A stretch of DNA of 64,000 bases from SIG575 sp045542485. GTDB lineage: Bacteria > Bacillota > Clostridia > Oscillospirales > Acutalibacteraceae. The notes under the pieces are model-generated. The model ran no database searches. It saw only the letters and a program-made list of their open reading frames with translations, and was not told the DNA's origin. The stretch spans positions 42,533 through 106,532 of the forward strand of contig JAZQLC010000019.1 of NCBI GenBank assembly GCA_045542485.1, read 5' to 3'. This document shows, in pieces, positions 55,696-64,000 of this stretch. Positions within the stretch are counted from its first letter, which is position 1, and each line of letters starts with the position of its first letter. The position numbers were made by a program, and so were the translations under genes.

Positions 55696-57635
55696 TGGCT
55701 GTTCTTTCAGCATCAAATCTGAATATGAGCTTCGGGGAATCCGTTCTTTTTTCAGGCGGTAACTTTGAAGTAGGAGAAAATGAAGCTGTGGGACTTATCG
55801 GTGCCAACGGCGTGGGTAAGACTACCCTTTTCAGGATAATCACAGGGGAAGAGGACGGTTTTGACGGTCAGATAATTACGGGCAAAGACACCGTTATCGG
55901 CTATATGCAACAACACGCGTGTCACGGCTCTCAGCTTTCTCTTTACGGCGAAATGATGACAGTTTTCGGCAAACTCATCGAAATGGAAAACGAAATAGAA
56001 AATCTGTCAAAAAAAATTGACGAGGGCTCAGACAGCCTTGATGAGCTTATTGCAAGACAAGGTTTTCTCACGGAAGAATTCCAGGCCAAAGGCGGACTTA
56101 CCTACAAAAGCCGCGGACGGGCAACGCTCATAGGTCTTGGATTTTCAGAGGATGACTTCTATATCCCCGTGGAAAATCTGAGCGGCGGTCAGAAATCGAA
56201 ACTTTCACTTGCAAAACTTCTTCTCAGCGGAGCAAATCTTCTGCTTCTTGACGAACCCACAAACCACCTTGACATAGAAAGTGTCGAGTGGCTTGAAGAT
56301 TTTCTCAGAGATTTCAAGGGTGCGTCTATTATCATTTCCCACGACAGATATTTCCTTGACAAGGTGACAACAAAAACCCTTGAAATAGAAAACAAACGCC
56401 TTACGCTCAGGAAAGGCAACTACTCAACTTCTCTAAAGCAGAAAGAAATCGACAGGCTTACCGTTCAGAGAAACTATGACAACACAATGGCTGAGGTTCA
56501 CAGAATTGAGGGAATCATCGCGCAGCAAAGGCAGTTCAATCGCGAAAAGAATATACGAACGGCTGAAAGCAAACAGAAGATGATTGACAGAATGCTTGAA
56601 AACCTTGAAACACCCGATGAAAAGCAGGAGGAATTCCACTTTAAATTCACTGCCGAAGAGAAAAGCGGAAACGATGTTCTTTTCATAACGGACCTGCAGA
56701 AATCATTTGATGCAAAAAGACTTTTCAGGAATGTGAACTTCAATCTCTATAAAGGAGACAGAACTTTTCTTCTCGGCCCCAACGGTTGCGGAAAAACCAC
56801 ACTGCTGAAAATCCTCATCGGCAAAGAGAAAGCGGATTTCGGCAACTTTGATTTCGGCGCAAATGTAAAAGTCGGCTATTTTGACCAGAGCCTTTCAGGA
56901 CTCGACGAAAGCAAAACTGCGCTTGACGAAATCTGGGATGAACACAAAGATTTCAATGAAACTATGGTAAGAAGTGCACTTGCAATGTTCCTTTTCAAAG
57001 GAGAAGATGTTTTCAAAAAAGTCGGTGATCTGAGCGGTGGTGAAAAGGCAAGAATTGCACTGCTGAAGCTGATGCTGACAGGTGCTAATCTTCTGCTTCT
57101 TGACGAGCCCACAAACCACCTCGACATCCGTTCAAGAGAAGCTCTTGAAGACGCTCTTATGTCTTACGGAGGAACGGTGCTGACGGTTTCCCATGACAGA
57201 TATTTTATAAACAAGCTTTCCACAAAAATTGTAAGATTCTACGATGACGGCATAAAGAGCTTTGACGGAAATTATGACGATTACTGTCTTGCTCTTGAAA
57301 GCGAAAAAGTTATGGCAGAAACGGTCAGAAAAGAAAGGCCTCAGCAGAATGACTACAAGCTTCGCAAAGAACTGAAAAGTGAACAGCGAAGACTTAAAAC
57401 CGCCATCAGCAGATGCGAGGAAGAAATTGAAAAAGCAGAAGAAAGAACTGCTTCTTTAGAAGAAGAATTGTCTCTGCCCGAAACCGGCTCAGACTATGAA
57501 AAGATTACGGAAATTTCTGCTGCGCTTGAAGAAAGCCGACTTCATCTGGAAAAACTTCTTGAGGAGTGGGAAAATCTTTCTCAGTGTCTCAGCGAAACAG
57601 AAGAAAAAATTATTGCAAACGGCGGCAATCTTTGA
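55695..57635 (+). CDS. ABC-F family ATPase
   Basis: This 646-residue soluble protein has two ABC ATPase domains without membrane parts. The first has Walker A GANGVGKT and signature LSGGQKSK, the second GPNGCGKT and LSGGEKAR, and both have LLLLDEPTNHLD. A ~80-residue linker joins the domains and a coiled coil (LKSEQRRLKTAISRCEEEIE) forms the C-terminus. This is the ABC-F layout of ribosome-acting factors such as YdiF/Uup relatives. Whether it gives antibiotic resistance cannot be told. The ATG at 55695 overlaps the manA stop. Confidence 0.93.
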   Translation: MAVLSASNLNMSFGESVLFSGGNFEVGENEAVGLIGANGVGKTTLFRIITGEEDGFDGQIITGKDTVIGYMQQHACHGSQLSLYGEMMTVFGKLIEMENEIENLSKKIDEGSDSLDELIARQGFLTEEFQAKGGLTYKSRGRATLIGLGFSEDDFYIPVENLSGGQKSKLSLAKLLLSGANLLLLDEPTNHLDIESVEWLEDFLRDFKGASIIISHDRYFLDKVTTKTLEIENKRLTLRKGNYSTSLKQKEIDRLTVQRNYDNTMAEVHRIEGIIAQQRQFNREKNIRTAESKQKMIDRMLENLETPDEKQEEFHFKFTAEEKSGNDVLFITDLQKSFDAKRLFRNVNFNLYKGDRTFLLGPNGCGKTTLLKILIGKEKADFGNFDFGANVKVGYFDQSLSGLDESKTALDEIWDEHKDFNETMVRSALAMFLFKGEDVFKKVGDLSGGEKARIALLKLMLTGANLLLLDEPTNHLDIRSREALEDALMSYGGTVLTVSHDRYFINKLSTKIVRFYDDGIKSFDGNYDDYCLALESEKVMAETVRKERPQQNDYKLRKELKSEQRRLKTAISRCEEEIEKAEERTASLEEELSLPETGSDYEKITEISAALEESRLHLEKLLEEWENLSQCLSETEEKIIANGGNL

Positions 57636-57679
57636 TATACTAAATTTAATTATTAAAATACATTATGAGAGGTGTTAAA

Positions 57680-59461
57680 ATGAAACCCTACATTTTAAAA
57701 AGACATCTGAACAGAGTCCCCACCTTCTATGAGGTTGACTCTCCCGAAATCCCCAAAGCTTTGTTTGAGGCAGAATGTGCGAAGCCTGACCTTACAGATT
57801 TCCCCCTCCCCCTGCCCTCAAAGAAAAAGGATTATACATGCTTTGTCACAACTGACGATGGCTGTGAATGGTACGGCGGTGTATCAGGTCTTACACGCTA
57901 TGATGCAGACGCAGAACGCATAGAAGACAAAGTTATGTACTTTGCCGCTGACAGACACCTTCACGACAACAAGGTTGAAAAGCTTCTTGCTGACGGCAAC
58001 TCAGTCTGGGTAAAAACAGAAACAGGTGTTGTACATATTGAGTTTGTTGAATACAGCACAGACGAAAAAGCAAATGTTCTTCTTCAGGAAACTCTCGACA
58101 TCGTCGACAGACGCGGTATGATAAGCCAGAGAAGACTTGACAGAGCCCGTGACCTTGCTTCCAAATTCTATGATAACGAATGCGACAACGACGGTGGTTT
58201 CACAGCAGCATATGCAGTAGGCGAAATTTTCCACTACGCAACACTCGTAAGAGAAAAAGGTGCAAACGACCCCGAAACTCTCAGAATCAAGGATGTTGCA
58301 ACAAGAGCCTGTGAAGCTTGTCTTCTTCTTTTCTATGTTCCCGGCAGAGGCGACGGCTTCTTCGCAAGAACATATATGTGTTCAGACGAAAGAATCCCTG
58401 ATGATGGTCTCTTCTTTGAAAGAAAAGGCGATTATGCATACCTGAGAGATTCAAGCTCCGCAAGAGAGCTTAACGCCTCAGGCGCAAAGGTTTATTGTGG
58501 CCATCCCATCCCCGAAAGACTCAAACATCTCTACACAGACCTTGGCTACACTGAAGATGACCTCATTTACAAGGCTGACACATCAAGTGACGAAGTTACT
58601 CTTCAGTACCTTCTTATGAGATATGCTCACGAAATTCTCGGCCCCGTAGACCCTGAGCTTGATGAAATCATCAAGGAAACAATGAAAACAACAACATATC
58701 ATTTCATTGACAACGGTTATCAGATGGTTGACTTCCACGGCGGTCCCACAAACTGGGCAAAATGGAATCTTGACTATTTCAATTCAGAAATGGGTTGGTC
58801 TGACGGTGCACTCAACGCTGCTGAAATGATGTTCTATCTCAAAGCAGCAGACCTGGTTCTCGGTGGCGACGAAAAAATCCGTGCAGCACTGGAGGATGTT
58901 TATTCCCTCGGTTATCCCGAACTTGCAACAAAACATAACGAAAGATTCTACAAAGCAAGTATGGCAAACGAGTATGACCTGAGAGAAGATATGATGTACG
59001 GCGACCATATGCTGGCAGTTGTATCTTACTGGCAGCTCTGTGACCTTGAAAAAGATGAAAAATATCTTGAAAAATGGAAGAAAGGTTTCAGAAGCTGGAG
59101 ACCCACTCTTGCAAAAGAACACTCTCCCTGCTATGATTTCGCTTACACTCTTGCAACAGGTGACGGAATTGATATGGACAGAGCAGCGAACTATTTCTAT
59201 CGTTGTCCTCCCTCACGCCTTGCATCAGGTGTTACAATTGACAGAAAAGACTATCCTATGCAGACTCGCTTCAGCGGAACACGCAAAGAATTGTCTTCAC
59301 TTCTCCCTGCTGATGAAAGATTCATCGCAAAATACGACAGAAACCCCATGGCTTATTGTGCCGAAGATTCAGGCGGAATGTTCTGCGTCGAAAGCTGCTT
59401 TGTTTATACTTTCGCTTATTGGACCGGACGTTATTTTGGACTTATTAAAGGAGAAGAATAA
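57680..59461 (+). CDS. Helical-barrel glycosidase-like protein, unknown specificity
   Basis: The 593-residue cytoplasmic protein has a short beta-rich N-terminal part (FVTTDDGCEWYGGVSGLTRY) and a large helical domain. Motifs are DNDGGFTAAYAVGEIFHYAT, DTSSDEVTLQYLLMRYAHE, GGPTNWAKWNLDYFNSEMGW and CYDFAYTLATGDG. The DTSSDE and W-x-K/C-WN blocks are shared with the protein at 51365-53449. The fold is probably (alpha/alpha)n as in GH88/GH105-type or epimerase-like enzymes; I cannot name the family. The ATG at 57680 has AGAGGTG. It is third in the manA operon. Confidence 0.72.
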   Translation: MKPYILKRHLNRVPTFYEVDSPEIPKALFEAECAKPDLTDFPLPLPSKKKDYTCFVTTDDGCEWYGGVSGLTRYDADAERIEDKVMYFAADRHLHDNKVEKLLADGNSVWVKTETGVVHIEFVEYSTDEKANVLLQETLDIVDRRGMISQRRLDRARDLASKFYDNECDNDGGFTAAYAVGEIFHYATLVREKGANDPETLRIKDVATRACEACLLLFYVPGRGDGFFARTYMCSDERIPDDGLFFERKGDYAYLRDSSSARELNASGAKVYCGHPIPERLKHLYTDLGYTEDDLIYKADTSSDEVTLQYLLMRYAHEILGPVDPELDEIIKETMKTTTYHFIDNGYQMVDFHGGPTNWAKWNLDYFNSEMGWSDGALNAAEMMFYLKAADLVLGGDEKIRAALEDVYSLGYPELATKHNERFYKASMANEYDLREDMMYGDHMLAVVSYWQLCDLEKDEKYLEKWKKGFRSWRPTLAKEHSPCYDFAYTLATGDGIDMDRAANYFYRCPPSRLASGVTIDRKDYPMQTRFSGTRKELSSLLPADERFIAKYDRNPMAYCAEDSGGMFCVESCFVYTFAYWTGRYFGLIKGEE

Positions 59462-60510
59462 TGAAGAATTATACATTGGCTGTCTTGAAGGCAGATAAAA
59501 ACGACATCGCAGGTAGCTTTGCAAAAGCAATTGCTTTCCTTGAAAAAGATGAGAAAAATGTTCTCAACGCATTCTATGCCGCTGATTATAAATTCATCAA
59601 GAAGAATGAGCCTGAAACCTTTGAAAAAGTTAAAGCTCTCGTTGAAGCAAACAGACTTCAGCCTCTTGCAGGTTGGTGGAATGACAGTGCTGACGAAAAA
59701 ACTTCTGATGAAAATATGGCAAGAAACACCCTTTATTCACAGAAATTCTTTATGAAAAACTTCGGTAAGGTTTTCCGTACTGCATACGGCAAAAAGCTTA
59801 CAAACCCCTGTGCAATCGAAATTCTTTTCCGTTCAAGAATCAACTGCTATGTTGAAGAGGATACAGATGCAAAAGCTGATTTCTATTGGCTTGATTCAAA
59901 AAATCTCAACCGTATTCTCGGCACATCAGTAAAGGTGCTCGGCATCAAATCAATTGACGAAATCACTTCAGATGATGAAATGATTACTCTTGACGAATAT
60001 TTCCACGAGTTTTACAACACACTTGATGATGTTGACACAATCGCTGATATCGATTTTTCTGATTCGCTTCCTGAAAGCGACACTGAAAAGCTTCTTCTTC
60101 AGTGCGAGGTGCTGGATGTTGTAAATGTTGTAAAAAACGGTGCAGTCAGCAAAATAAAAGAAATCAATCAGGCTTGGAAAGTTCTTCTTTCAGGTTTCCC
60201 CTGCGCTCAGGAAAAGGCTGAGACAATTGCAAAAGAACTTGAGAATGTAGAGGTTAATGCAACAGATATTTTTGAAACAACAAGCGAAAGCGCAGAGCTT
60301 CTTGCTCTTAAGAAATGCTGCAAAAACAGCGATAAGATTATTCTCAGAATCAGACAGACAAAGGATGTCAGCGAGAAAATTATTGTTAAATCAAAACTTC
60401 TCGATGCTTGTTTCTGGGTTGATATCGAGCCTTATGAAATCCGTTCATTTATCATTGATGCTGACGGTGTTGCAGAGGAATCAAACATCATCGAAAACAT
60501 CGATATCTGA
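59461..60510 (+). CDS. Reduced GH38-like protein, probably without catalytic residues
   Basis: This 349-residue protein starts at an ATG overlapping the previous stop codon. Residues ~45-150 (EPETFEKVKALVEANRLQPL, AGWWNDS, NMARNTLYSQKFFMKNFGKV) resemble the N-terminal barrel of GH38 alpha-mannosidases (VxxGRWExVGG.WVE...LVRQxLYGQRFFxxxFG). The C-terminus (NATDIFETTSES, DIEPYEIRSFII) resembles the end of GH38. The region carrying the catalytic Asp (PDSFGH type) is replaced, and it is less than half the usual length. It may bind mannosides or act as a partner of the preceding enzyme. Confidence 0.68.
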   Translation: MKNYTLAVLKADKNDIAGSFAKAIAFLEKDEKNVLNAFYAADYKFIKKNEPETFEKVKALVEANRLQPLAGWWNDSADEKTSDENMARNTLYSQKFFMKNFGKVFRTAYGKKLTNPCAIEILFRSRINCYVEEDTDAKADFYWLDSKNLNRILGTSVKVLGIKSIDEITSDDEMITLDEYFHEFYNTLDDVDTIADIDFSDSLPESDTEKLLLQCEVLDVVNVVKNGAVSKIKEINQAWKVLLSGFPCAQEKAETIAKELENVEVNATDIFETTSESAELLALKKCCKNSDKIILRIRQTKDVSEKIIVKSKLLDACFWVDIEPYEIRSFIIDADGVAEESNIIENIDI

Positions 60511-60533
60511 AAATTAAAAAGCACATAAAAATA

Positions 60534-60561
60534 TTCCCTCGTTTCCGCGGAAACGAGGGAA
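60534..60561. terminator. Terminator of the manA operon
   Basis: A 13-bp perfect stem (60534-60546 with 60549-60561, core CCCTCGTTTCC) is followed by CTTTTT. It lies between convergent genes and may act in both directions. Confidence 0.88.
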
Positions 60562-60589
60562 CTTTTTATATATTCAGCTTTTTGACCGC

Positions 60590-62245
60590 TTATGCTTCAA
60601 GAAAAGTTTCAAGCTCTCTTACTGCATCCTTGATGTTCGCATCAGTTACAGTTTCACCTGAAAGGTCTTCAAGTGCATCACTTGCAGCGTCTGCACAGTC
60701 ATCAATAAGCTTCTTAAGCTCTTTATATTCTGAATATTTCTCATAGTCAGCACTGAAAGAATCGTTAAGGCTCTTTGCTGAATCGAGATAAGTCTTTGCT
60801 GCTTTCAGCTGCTTGATAGCGTTATCAACAAGTGCCTTGTTGTCTTCAGTAGCTTTTGCGTCGTTGAGAAGGTCTTCTGCATTAAGTGCTGCCTCAACGC
60901 CTAATTCATAATCTTCAAGAATTTTATCTACTGCCTTGTCATAGGGAACCTCAGGACACTTTACTGTAAGAACTGCAAAGATATCGCTGTATCTTGAATG
61001 TTCGATTTTGAGTGTGCCTTCACCTGCTCTGAGTCTTACGATATCAAGAACGAGTGTATCATCTGTTGACTCTTTTTCATTCACTGTGTAGATAAAGCAA
61101 AGCTTTTCTGTGATAGCAGCGAGTTTTTCTTCGTCGTTGAGAATTTCATCTGTAATTCTCTCGCCGTCGATTGTAACTACAACACTGTCTTTTTCATCAA
61201 TGTTCTTCACTGAAAGCTTAACAGTAATTGTCTCAAAGTAATCCTTGAATTCAATTTCTGTGGGCTCAAAAGTAATTTCAGGAACGACTGCAAGGTTCAT
61301 AATTCTTACCTTAGGAGCAGAAGCACTTACCTTTGTTTCGCCGTTTACAGTCTTATATGATTTTGCTGTGTAATAATAAATCTTGCCTGATTCAGCAGTT
61401 GTGTCTGTGAAAGCTGTGTGATTGTTGCTTGTTGTTACATGGATTTTTGTCCATGTCTTTGCCTTACCTGTTTCACTTCTGTAAATATAGTAACCTGCTG
61501 TACCGGGCACTTTATCAAATGAGAAGATAACGCTGTCTGACTTTGCAACTGCCTTAAGATTCTGAGGAACTGCAACATCCATAATTACCATCTTGTAAGC
61601 CTTTGACGCGGGACTTGCATAAAGTGTGCCGCCGATTGTCTTTGTAGCCTTGATGCAGTAGTAGTATGTCTTGCCGATTTCAACCTTTGAATCTGTGTAA
61701 GTACCGGCCTTATTGCTGTTAACAACCTTAAGTCTTGACCATGAACCTGCTTTACCTGTTGTGCTCTTATAAATAATGAAGCCTGTTGCATCATTTCTTG
61801 CATCCCACTTCATAACAACGCCTTTACCGCCGTTACCGCAGAGTGTGAAAGCAGCCTTTTCAAGACCTGTTTTAACCTTGTGCTTACCGCTCATATCTGA
61901 AAGATATGTTGTACCTTTGTAAACAAGGTATGCCTTGATTGTGTAGACATAAGTCTTGCCGGGAGTAACTGTCTTATCTGTGTAAGATGTTACACCTGCT
62001 TTTGTCTGAGCAAGTTTTTTCCAAGTACCTGCTTTACCTGTAGCACTTCTGTAAACGAGGAAGGTCATATCTGAATCGTTATATTCTTCCCACTTGATTG
62101 TAACTGATGTGCAGGTTGTTTTGAAACCTACAAATTCAGGAGCAGGAACTTTGACCGTCTCTGCTGCAGAAACTGCAACTGCAAATGTTGACACTGTAAT
62201 AATCAATGCCATTATAATGCTGAGAACAGAAAATAATTTTTTCAT
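60590..62245 (-). CDS. Exported protein with three fibronectin-III-like domains
   Basis: The 551-residue protein has a signal peptide (LFSVLSIIMALIITVSTFAVAVSA). Three FN3-like repeats of ~95 residues each carry the string YRSxTGKAGxWxKL or YKSTTGKAGSWSRL. An Ig-like region with RAGEGTLKIEHSRYSD follows, then a ~120-residue helical C-terminus. No catalytic domain, dockerin or sorting signal is seen. It is probably a cell-surface or secreted binding/scaffold protein. It is paralogous to the adjacent 62314-63906 gene, with its own promoter between them. Confidence 0.83.
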   Translation of the reverse strand: MKKLFSVLSIIMALIITVSTFAVAVSAAETVKVPAPEFVGFKTTCTSVTIKWEEYNDSDMTFLVYRSATGKAGTWKKLAQTKAGVTSYTDKTVTPGKTYVYTIKAYLVYKGTTYLSDMSGKHKVKTGLEKAAFTLCGNGGKGVVMKWDARNDATGFIIYKSTTGKAGSWSRLKVVNSNKAGTYTDSKVEIGKTYYYCIKATKTIGGTLYASPASKAYKMVIMDVAVPQNLKAVAKSDSVIFSFDKVPGTAGYYIYRSETGKAKTWTKIHVTTSNNHTAFTDTTAESGKIYYYTAKSYKTVNGETKVSASAPKVRIMNLAVVPEITFEPTEIEFKDYFETITVKLSVKNIDEKDSVVVTIDGERITDEILNDEEKLAAITEKLCFIYTVNEKESTDDTLVLDIVRLRAGEGTLKIEHSRYSDIFAVLTVKCPEVPYDKAVDKILEDYELGVEAALNAEDLLNDAKATEDNKALVDNAIKQLKAAKTYLDSAKSLNDSFSADYEKYSEYKELKKLIDDCADAASDALEDLSGETVTDANIKDAVRELETFLEA

Positions 62246-62278
62246 TGAAACTACATCTCCTTTTTATTTATGGTTTTT

Positions 62279-62307
62279 ATTATATCATAAAATCTGAACA
62301 CTTTCAA
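62279..62307 (-). promoter_or_regulatory. Promoter of the first FN3 protein gene
   Basis: On the minus strand, TTGAAA (62302-62307), 17 bp, TATAAT (62279-62284). It lies in the 68-bp gap between the paralogs. Confidence 0.8.
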
Positions 62308-62313
62308 CAGACT

Positions 62314-63906
62314 TTATTTTATACCTGCACTTTTGAGAATCTGATTAAGATATCCCATAACTATCGGAACCATAGGACCTGTGAGTGCATCTTCACTTGC
62401 GAAATCCTTAACCATATTTGCAAGTTTCAGAAGATTTGCAGTGAGCTCTGCATCTGCACTGTCGATATCTGCATATTTCTGTGCAAGTTCGTTTGCTTTT
62501 TCAAGAAGGACCACTGCTTCACCAAGCTTTTCTTTGACTTCTGCAGCTATTTTAATCTTCTCTGCTTCAGAAACGCTCTCTTTCTGTGATTCTGAAAGAA
62601 GAGTGAGAACTTCACTGAAGAGCTTATATGCTTCTGCCATATAATCCTTTGCTGTGTTGTAGTCATCATCAAGGTCGAGTTTGTCTGCTCTGATGTCGAT
62701 TGTAACAGTAGCATCGGGGTAGTTGTCATAGTAAAGTGTAAGTGTTGTTTCACCTGCACCTATTCTTGTAAGTTCAAGAGTTGTTGAGTTGTTTTTCCAT
62801 TCGCCCCATCTGATTGAAACAACTGAGGGGTCATCAACCTTTGCTTTGAGAATGTCGTACTTGGGAGCGCCGTCAACATAAACCTGAATCAACTGCTTTT
62901 CAAGAAGCTCACTGAAAACAACCTCGCTGACAGAAGTGCTGATTGAAAGTTCACCTTTCTTGCACATCTCACACCAAGAATCAGTCTTGTCACTGTAAAT
63001 GTTTTTGCCGCCTACATTCTTGTAAGATTTCACGCAGTAGTAATATTCAACACCGTTTACAACTTCCTTATCAAGATATGAGAGAGTGTTGTTACTCTTT
63101 GTCATAGCAATCTTCTTCCAGGTACCGGCTTTGCCTGATGTACTCTTGAAGATTGCATAGCCCTTTGTAGCAAGAACCTTGCTGTAAGAAATAAGCATAC
63201 CCTCTGATGTTGCACGGACTTCAAAGTTTTCCGGCACTGCAACATCCTTGATAGTCAGCTTGTATGCTTTTGAAGACTGGCTGTAATAATCCTTGCCGTT
63301 CATTGTCTTCCAGTATTTAATGCAGTAATAATAAGTTTTGCCGATTTCAACATTATTGTCTGTGTATGAACCTGCTTTACCGTTTTTAACAGTTTTGAGC
63401 TTAGTCCATGAACCGGCTTTACCTGTTGTGCTCTTATAGATAATAACACCGGCAGCGCCCTTTATAGCATCCCATTTGAGAAGAACGCCCATACCACTGT
63501 TACCTGCCAGAGAGAAAACAGGTCTGTCGAGAGTTGTCTTGACAGATTCTTTTGCGCAGCTGCCTGAAGCGACAACTGTCTTGCCCTCTTTAAGGATTGT
63601 CTTTACAGTATAGTAATATGTTTTGTTAGGAAGAGCTGATGCATCGTCATAGCACATTTCGTTTACTGTTGCAATTTTCTTCCATGAACCTGCTTTACCT
63701 GTTTCGCTTCTGTAAACATAGAAGCCTGAAAACTCTTCGTTGTAATCGTACCATTCAAGTGATACTACACCGTTTTCAGTTCTGATTCCCACGATTTCAG
63801 GTTTTGACAGCTCTGTTGCACCGAAAACTGAAACACCTGCAAATGTAGAAAGAAGAACTGTAAGCACCAAAACAGTGCTGATAATTGAAAGTAATCTTTT
63901 CTTCAA
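62314..63906 (-). CDS. Exported protein with three fibronectin-III-like domains (paralog)
   Basis: This 530-residue protein starts at a TTG with an AGAGG site about 7 bases upstream. It has a signal peptide (LLSIISTVLVLTVLLSTFAG) and three FN3-like repeats (YRSETGKAGSWKKI, YKSTTGKAGSWTKL, FKSTSGKAGTWKKI). An Ig-like region with GAGETTLTLYYDNYPD follows, then a helical C-terminus rich in Ala/Glu/Lys. Order and motifs match the neighbour at 60590-62245, indicating tandem duplication. Function is unknown; surface binding is likely. Confidence 0.83.
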   Translation of the reverse strand: MKKRLLSIISTVLVLTVLLSTFAGVSVFGATELSKPEIVGIRTENGVVSLEWYDYNEEFSGFYVYRSETGKAGSWKKIATVNEMCYDDASALPNKTYYYTVKTILKEGKTVVASGSCAKESVKTTLDRPVFSLAGNSGMGVLLKWDAIKGAAGVIIYKSTTGKAGSWTKLKTVKNGKAGSYTDNNVEIGKTYYYCIKYWKTMNGKDYYSQSSKAYKLTIKDVAVPENFEVRATSEGMLISYSKVLATKGYAIFKSTSGKAGTWKKIAMTKSNNTLSYLDKEVVNGVEYYYCVKSYKNVGGKNIYSDKTDSWCEMCKKGELSISTSVSEVVFSELLEKQLIQVYVDGAPKYDILKAKVDDPSVVSIRWGEWKNNSTTLELTRIGAGETTLTLYYDNYPDATVTIDIRADKLDLDDDYNTAKDYMAEAYKLFSEVLTLLSESQKESVSEAEKIKIAAEVKEKLGEAVVLLEKANELAQKYADIDSADAELTANLLKLANMVKDFASEDALTGPMVPIVMGYLNQILKSAGIK

Positions 63907-63944
63907 AATAACCTCTCCTTTACTTTCTTTTTTCTGATAGAGCT

Positions 63945-63950
63945 ATTATA
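63945..63950 (-). promoter_or_regulatory. -10 box of the second FN3 protein gene
   Basis: On the minus strand a TATAAT in a TGGTATAAT (extended -10) context lies about 39 bp upstream of the TTG start. No clear -35 box is seen before the window ends. Confidence 0.55.
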
Positions 63951-64000
63951 CCATAGTTTTTCAGAAATGGGAAATAAATACTATAAAAGTTTATAAAAAA

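Noticed and set aside
60590..63906. Dockerin or cohesin domains suggesting a cellulosome.
   Set aside because: No duplicated calcium-binding dockerin motif is seen; the C-terminal parts are plain helical.

Overview
The window looks like the chromosome of a low-GC, spore-forming member of the Clostridia, probably a gut or rumen Oscillospiraceae/Ruminococcaceae-type anaerobe. The signs are the feoA-feoB-FeoB-associated gene set, the phoH-ybeY-dgkA-era-yqzL-recO-mutS2 order, the sporulation genes yqfC, yqfD and ylbJ, GGAGG-type ribosome binding sites, TTGACA/TATAAT promoters and many cytoplasmic glycoside hydrolases. Assignments come from reading motifs and gene order; no database search was run.

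Layout. 1-16 kb is mostly core: a partial exported DUF4434-like protein, a ferrous-iron uptake operon with paired operators, a sodium:amino-acid symporter, mutS2/recO/yqzL/era, dgkA/ybeY/phoH, the sporulation genes, a small membrane gene under an SOS-type promoter, nagB and tRNA-Ala(CGC). 16-36 kb is a variable region: an XRE regulator with an external domain, a TetM-like GTPase divergent from a MATE pump, GH43, a membrane-anchored MerR regulator with its 19-bp-spacer promoter, two paralogous MFS carriers, a four-gene operon with an orphan VirD4/TraG-like ATPase, and sugar genes (GH109-like, GH78-like and GH106-like enzymes) suggesting rhamnoside or amino-sugar use.

36.2-51.3 kb is mobile DNA. 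A 14.1-kb integrative element (about 37150-51253) has split a host tRNA-Ala(GGC) gene in its D-arm. The 5' part lies at the right end and the 3' part at the left end. Joined in silico across a shared 6-base core, they give a 76-nt tRNA with the G3-U70 alanine identity pair. The element ends in 24-bp inverted repeats, encodes a large serine recombinase near its right end, and carries its own intact tRNA-Ala(GGC) about 50 bp inside that end. This copy sits downstream of the disrupted gene's promoter and upstream of a terminator, so the element appears to replace the isoacceptor it destroys. Cargo includes a 1252-aa STAND-type NTPase (candidate phage defence), TnpV, a methyltransferase/phosphodiesterase/acetyltransferase cassette behind a leader ORF and terminator, remnants of a RepA module, HIT and GNAT proteins, and ParB followed by inverted-repeat iterons. 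Outside the left end lie a dead recombinase 3' fragment and a hairpin array from an older, related insertion.

51.4-64 kb returns to chromosomal genes: a beta-propeller/helical glycosidase-like protein, an exported alpha/beta hydrolase, an operon of manA, an ABC-F ATPase, a second helical glycosidase-like protein and a reduced GH38-like protein, then two tandem exported fibronectin-III proteins.
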